A stretch of DNA of 15,987 nucleotides, taken from positions 1-15,987 of the forward strand of contig JAKAWN010000127.1 in the NCBI GenBank assembly GCA_021827245.1, given 5' to 3'. The position numbers and the translations under genes were made by a program. Source of the DNA: Acidobacteriota bacterium (GTDB lineage Bacteria; Acidobacteriota; Terriglobia; UBA7540). This document shows, piece by piece, positions 14,439 to 15,987 of the stretch; the stretch's first letter is position 1, and every line of letters starts with the position of its first letter. The notes beneath the pieces were generated by a model that made no database searches, was not told the origin of the DNA, and worked only from the letters and a program-made list of their open reading frames with translations.

Positions 14439-15987
14439 CTAGACGCGATAGGGGGGCGGCGCGCCCCCGGCATCTTTCTTTAATGTGACTCTGACGGTCG
14501 CGATCTCATACCGGCCAATGGGCACGACAATCTCTTTCCCATCTGATCCCAGAGTAAGGCTCTTCTCTTGTTTTTCCATCAGGTTCGTCTGCATGGCTCC
14601 AGTGGCAGCCTCAGGCAACCGCAGCCGCACCTGCGAGGGCTTCCCCTCGAATTCGAAAAAGCGGAAGATCAGCGATTTATCGTCCTCGGCCTTCTTGATG
14701 GACGTAAGAATCACATTCTTCGGCTCAATCTGCACAAACGAGTGAGAGGAAGGAAGCGAGCCTTCGTGCGCGACGGTTACCACAGGGAGGAGGCGATAGT
14801 TCAGTTCATACCCACGAAGTTCGGTATCGGCCTCGCGCCAGCCGCCCGCGTGCGGATACATCGCATAAGTCATTTCGTGAAATCCCTGATCAGCATGCGG
14901 ATCGGGGTCGATCGGCGAGCGGAGCAACGTCAGGCGGATCGTTCCCGGCTCAAAGGTATCGTACCCGTACTTTTCACGGTTCAGCAGGCTGAATCCGCGG
15001 CCGTTTTCCGAGAGGTCGCCCCATTGCTGCGCGCAGACCTCAAATTCGGCTTCCTGCGCCAGCAGGGGATCGTACTTGGGCAGCTTCTTGCCAATCTCTG
15101 TCGCTTCGGTAAACGGCACCGGAGGCTTTCCGGGCACATGAGGAATCGCCGGCCGCTCCACAGTTCCGTACGGAATTTCGTACGTGGCATTAAGCGGTTT
15201 GATGTCCAGCGGAAACGCGACCTTCAGCATGATCTGCTGTTCATGCCAGTGTACCTGCATATTCACATCCACGCGCGGCACTTCCGGATACGTGCAGATG
15301 TCCTGAACGAAGGACGACTTCTGGAAGCTTTTCTTCACCCGCACCACAGCTCGAACCGGGGAGTTCTCCACCAGCTTCACTTCTTCGGCCTCCAGCAGCT
15401 CCCTCTTAGACTTCTCATAATTCGGATTGATGTTCCAGGCGTTGTACTCCTTCGGCTCGTCGACAAACGTCTCCAGCAGGTTGCCGTGTCCGCCCGGCCT
15501 CAAGATGTTCTTGCCGTCCTTCTTGTTGATCAGATTCGTGACGCAGCCGGTCTTGGGATCGATGTCAACACTGATGAACTCGTTCTCCATATGGAGGCCG
15601 CGGGCCTCCAGCGTTGACGCAGCCTTATTCAAGACGCTGCCCGTAACAACGTGGAACACTCGATAACCGTTCGCGGGCACAGACCGCGCCAGGAACCGGA
15701 CCTTCACTGTGCCGGTCGAGTCGTCGCGAGAGACGACAGCCGCCGGCACGGAGTGGCCTTCCGGGTCCTGTACCGAGACGTTCTGAACTCTCCCTGGGAA
15801 CTGTACCTCTGCTTCGGTCACATCGGTGCGTTCCCAGCTCAGAGGGTTGAAGACAACCACCGGCAACCCCGGGCCGCGCGTATCGATGCGCGCCGCCAAG
15901 GTCCTTAGCGATCCCGCCAGGATCGGCTCACTGGTGAGCTTGACGAATTCCATGCTCTCCGCTTCATCCACATAAACAATGTGGATT
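14439..15987 (-). CDS. GH38 alpha-mannosidase-like protein, C-terminal part (partial, runs off right edge)
   Basis: The visible portion is about 515 residues, open to the window edge; an internal GTG at 15971 is not a credible start because coding continues upstream (IHIVYVDEAESMEF). It resembles the middle and C-terminal beta-sandwich of glycoside hydrolase family 38: VVVFNPLSWERTD, then MENEFISVDIDPKTGCVTNL-type sequence, with INKKDGKNIL after it. The catalytic N-terminal domain with the nucleophile Asp lies outside, so activity cannot be judged. The family trims alpha-mannosides from glycans. Its stop is 39 bp from the hypF start on the same strand. A functional link to hydrogenase maturation is unlikely; co-transcription is possible. 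Confidence 0.82.
   Translation of the reverse strand, partial: IHIVYVDEAESMEFVKLTSEPILAGSLRTLAARIDTRGPGLPVVVFNPLSWERTDVTEAEVQFPGRVQNVSVQDPEGHSVPAAVVSRDDSTGTVKVRFLARSVPANGYRVFHVVTGSVLNKAASTLEARGLHMENEFISVDIDPKTGCVTNLINKKDGKNILRPGGHGNLLETFVDEPKEYNAWNINPNYEKSKRELLEAEEVKLVENSPVRAVVRVKKSFQKSSFVQDICTYPEVPRVDVNMQVHWHEQQIMLKVAFPLDIKPLNATYEIPYGTVERPAIPHVPGKPPVPFTEATEIGKKLPKYDPLLAQEAEFEVCAQQWGDLSENGRGFSLLNREKYGYDTFEPGTIRLTLLRSPIDPDPHADQGFHEMTYAMYPHAGGWREADTELRGYELNYRLLPVVTVAHEGSLPSSHSFVQIEPKNVILTSIKKAEDDKSLIFRFFEFEGKPSQVRLRLPEAATGAMQTNLMEKQEKSLTLGSDGKEIVVPIGRYEIATVRVTLKKDAGGAPPPYRV
14452..14468 (-). other. GC-rich hairpin at the 3' end of the mannosidase gene
   Basis: GGGGGCG (14452-14458) pairs perfectly with CGCCCCC (14462-14468) across a 3-nt loop. 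It lies inside the last codons (GGAPPPYRV) of the mannosidase gene and about 50 nt before the hypF TTG. On the minus strand no T-run follows, so it is not a classic terminator. It might slow ribosomes or reduce read-through into hypF. Confidence 0.4.

Noticed and set aside
14568..15617. 349-codon frame on the plus strand
   Set aside because: It is antisense to the mannosidase-like gene, is rich in Arg and Leu without motifs, and is a typical shadow of a high-GC gene.

Overview
The window looks like a piece of a chromosome from an Acidobacteriota-like, moderately GC-rich soil or sediment bacterium. This is inferred from three things: an outer-membrane receptor with a carboxypeptidase-regulatory-like N-terminal domain fused to a TonB-type barrel, a dispersed 'ACGGAGG...CACAGAG' intergenic repeat, and a group 3b-type [NiFe] hydrogenase operon carrying a small cyclic-nucleotide-binding-fold gene. 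The taxon is not proven by the sequence. No rRNA, tRNA or CRISPR array was seen.

Layout. Positions 1-112 look like the end of an insertion sequence: the first codons of a leftward transposase-like gene, an SD-sequestering hairpin, and two 18-bp GGGGACATT direct repeats. Then come a TonB-dependent-receptor-like outer-membrane protein (211-2841, +) and a BadF/BcrA-type N-acetylglucosamine kinase-like ATPase (2955-3905, +). From 4030 to 9362 (+) lies a tightly packed hydrogenase operon: beta (iron-sulfur), CNB-fold protein, gamma (FAD/NAD(P)/2Fe-2S), delta (small subunit), alpha (large NiFe subunit), a maturation endopeptidase, and a short HypA lacking its zinc ribbon. On the opposite strand, converging tail-to-tail on hypA with one base between the stops, are hypE (9364-10431), hypD (10633-11739), hypC (11770-12066) and hypF (12069-14399), preceded by the 3' part of a GH38 alpha-mannosidase-like gene that runs off the right edge (14439-15987).

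How the genes work together. Delta and alpha form the core that cleaves or makes H2. Beta relays electrons through iron-sulfur clusters to gamma, which exchanges them with NAD(P)H. HypF, HypE, HypC and HypD build and deliver the Fe(CN)2CO group. HypA is the candidate nickel-delivery factor. The endopeptidase trims the alpha-subunit tail after nickel insertion. HypB, the usual GTPase partner of HypA, is not encoded here. The most interesting points are the zinc-less HypA with no hypB beside it, the CNB-fold protein that lacks the usual cyclic-nucleotide phosphate-binding arginine, the hairpin over the transposase ribosome site, and the dispersed repeat between hypE and hypD.
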